Source: JADJYF01 sp050186725
GTDB taxonomy: Bacteria; Pseudomonadota; Gammaproteobacteria; Ga0077536
Length of the DNA stretch: 64,000 bases
Reading direction: 5' to 3'
Assembly (NCBI GenBank): GCA_050186725.1
Contig: JBFWYG010000016.1
Span: 8,023-72,022 of the forward strand
A program made the translations under genes and the position numbers. The notes below the pieces were generated by a model. It made no database searches. It was not told where the DNA came from and worked only from the letters and a program-made list of their open reading frames with translations. Each line of letters opens with the position of its first letter. The stretch's first letter is position 1. Positions 63,053-64,000 of this stretch are shown here, in pieces.

Positions 63053-64000
63053 CTATGCCGTCCGGCGCGACATCGCGGGAATGGCGTGGCGCACCACGGC
63101 CGCGACCGTCAGGCCCTGGCACAGGATCAAGAAGACCACCACGCAGTAGGTGAGCGGCACCAGCACGTTGGGGATGTCGCCGTGGGGCAGCGACAGTGCC
63201 AAGGCCACCGAGATCCCCCCGCGCAGTCCGCTCCACGTCAGTACGGTGGCCGATCCGGAGGGCAGGCCGAAGGTGCGCCTCATCAGCAGGACGGGCATAC
63301 CCGCGCTCAGGGCCCGCGCGAGAAGTGTCACCACGATCGCGGCGGCGGCGGCAGGCAGCAGTTCCAGCGCTATCGGTACGACCACGACCTCCATGCCGAT
63401 CAGCACGAAGAGCACGGCGTTCAGGATGTCGTCGACCAGATGCCAGAACCCGTCGACGTGGTGACGGGTGGTGTCGGACATGGCGTGCGCGCGGCTCAAG
63501 TTCCCCGTGAAGACGCCGGCGACGACCATGGCCAGCGGACCAGACACGTGCAGGTGGCTTGCCAGGGCATAGCCCCCGATGACCATCGCCAAGGTGATGA
63601 GGACCTCCGCCTCGTAGTTGTCGACGCTGCGCGTCAAGCGGTAGCCGGCGTAGCCGAGCGCGAGGCCGAAGAGGAGGCCGTCTCCCGGCCGCGCGGAGCA
63701 GAAGCAAGGCCGCCTGCGGCACGGTGGGCGTGGCGGCACCGGTGGCCAGGTCGAGCAGCAACGCGAACAGCACTACGCCGAGGCCGTCGTTGAACAGGGA
63801 CTCCCCGCTGATGACCAGCTCCAGGTCACGGAGTGCTCCGGCCGACTTCAGGATGCCGAGCACCGCGATCGGATCGGTCGGCGAGATGAGCGCGCCGCAC
63901 AGCAGGCAGGCCGGCAGCGGCAGCTCGAGCTGCAGCCAGGGCTGCATCCACCAGATCGCCACGCCGACCACCGCGGTGGACAGGGCCGTGCCCGCCAACG
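63053..64000 (-). CDS. CPA1-family cation:proton antiporter, 5'-partial and frameshifted
   Basis: Two minus-strand frames make up one antiporter. The right part (from the window edge to about 63690) has LSTAVVGVAIWWMQPWLQ, SPTDPIAVLGILKSAGAL and SGESLFNDGLGVVLFALLLD, classic CPA1 (NhaP-like) motifs. The left part (63690 to 63053) continues with GLLFGLALGYAGYRLTRSVDNYEAEVLITLAMVIGGYALA and ATVLTWSGLRGGISVALALSLP. A one-base shift in a GC-rich stretch at about 63680-63695 splits them. This may be sequencing error or a real lesion. The N-terminus is outside the window. Confidence 0.8.

Overview
The window is a 64 kb, very GC-rich, gene-dense scaffold with three runs of exactly 100 N, which look like placeholders for gaps of unknown size. 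The core genes suggest a Gammaproteobacterium. uvrA, an MFS gene and ssb are arranged as in Pseudomonas, lgt-thyA-folA are adjacent, and apaG-apaH are paired. A VPLPA/PEP-CTERM-type protein, an RTX/FG-GAP protein, GrdB/PrdB-like and DMSP-lyase-like genes and many CoA and F420-type oxidoreductase genes suggest a free-living environmental (possibly marine or sediment) heterotroph. No mobile element, tRNA, rRNA or CRISPR array was found.

Layout. 1-17 kb is mostly housekeeping: pyruvate kinase, ssb, an MFS exporter, uvrA, a P1 peptidase, a PfkB/adenosine-type kinase, lgt, thyA, folA, an RTX/FG-GAP surface or secreted protein, a DUF3833-like lipoprotein, a tandem universal stress protein, apaH and apaG. 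17-33 kb is accessory: an LLM oxidoreductase, an orphan COX3/COX4-like membrane operon with a palindromic operator, an oxalyl-CoA decarboxylase/2-hydroxyacyl-CoA lyase-like enzyme, a LysR-type regulator, a D-aminoacylase-like amidohydrolase, an EmrAB-type efflux system with its TetR regulator and outer-membrane lipoprotein, and a membrane-embedded M50 protease. 33-54 kb is a catabolic region: nei, an HsaA-like flavoenzyme, an SCP-x-type thiolase with a DUF35 partner, amidohydrolases, an operon of P450, [2Fe-2S] ferredoxin and methyltransferase, a second P450, a MaoC hydratase, a sarcosine-oxidase-like flavoenzyme, a DMSP-lyase-like cupin, a Baeyer-Villiger-type monooxygenase and a quinone-oxidoreductase-like dehydrogenase. 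54-64 kb holds a selenoprotein gene, an Fpg-like glycosylase, a second D-aminoacylase, a VPLPA-CTERM protein with decayed relatives, an MscS channel, a DUF2254 protein and a frameshifted CPA1 antiporter cut by the window edge.

The most notable item is at 54529-55389. Two reading frames that look like separate small genes are one GrdB/PrdB-like selenoprotein gene, with an in-frame UGA in a U-x-x-C motif and a bacterial SECIS-like hairpin starting 11 nt downstream. The window also carries a family of small palindromic repeats (REP-like) in three clusters. Two copies sit exactly at the 3' ends of unrelated LLM genes and supply their stop codons. Many genes here probably act on hydrophobic or CoA-linked organic substrates, but no complete pathway can be reconstructed from this window alone.
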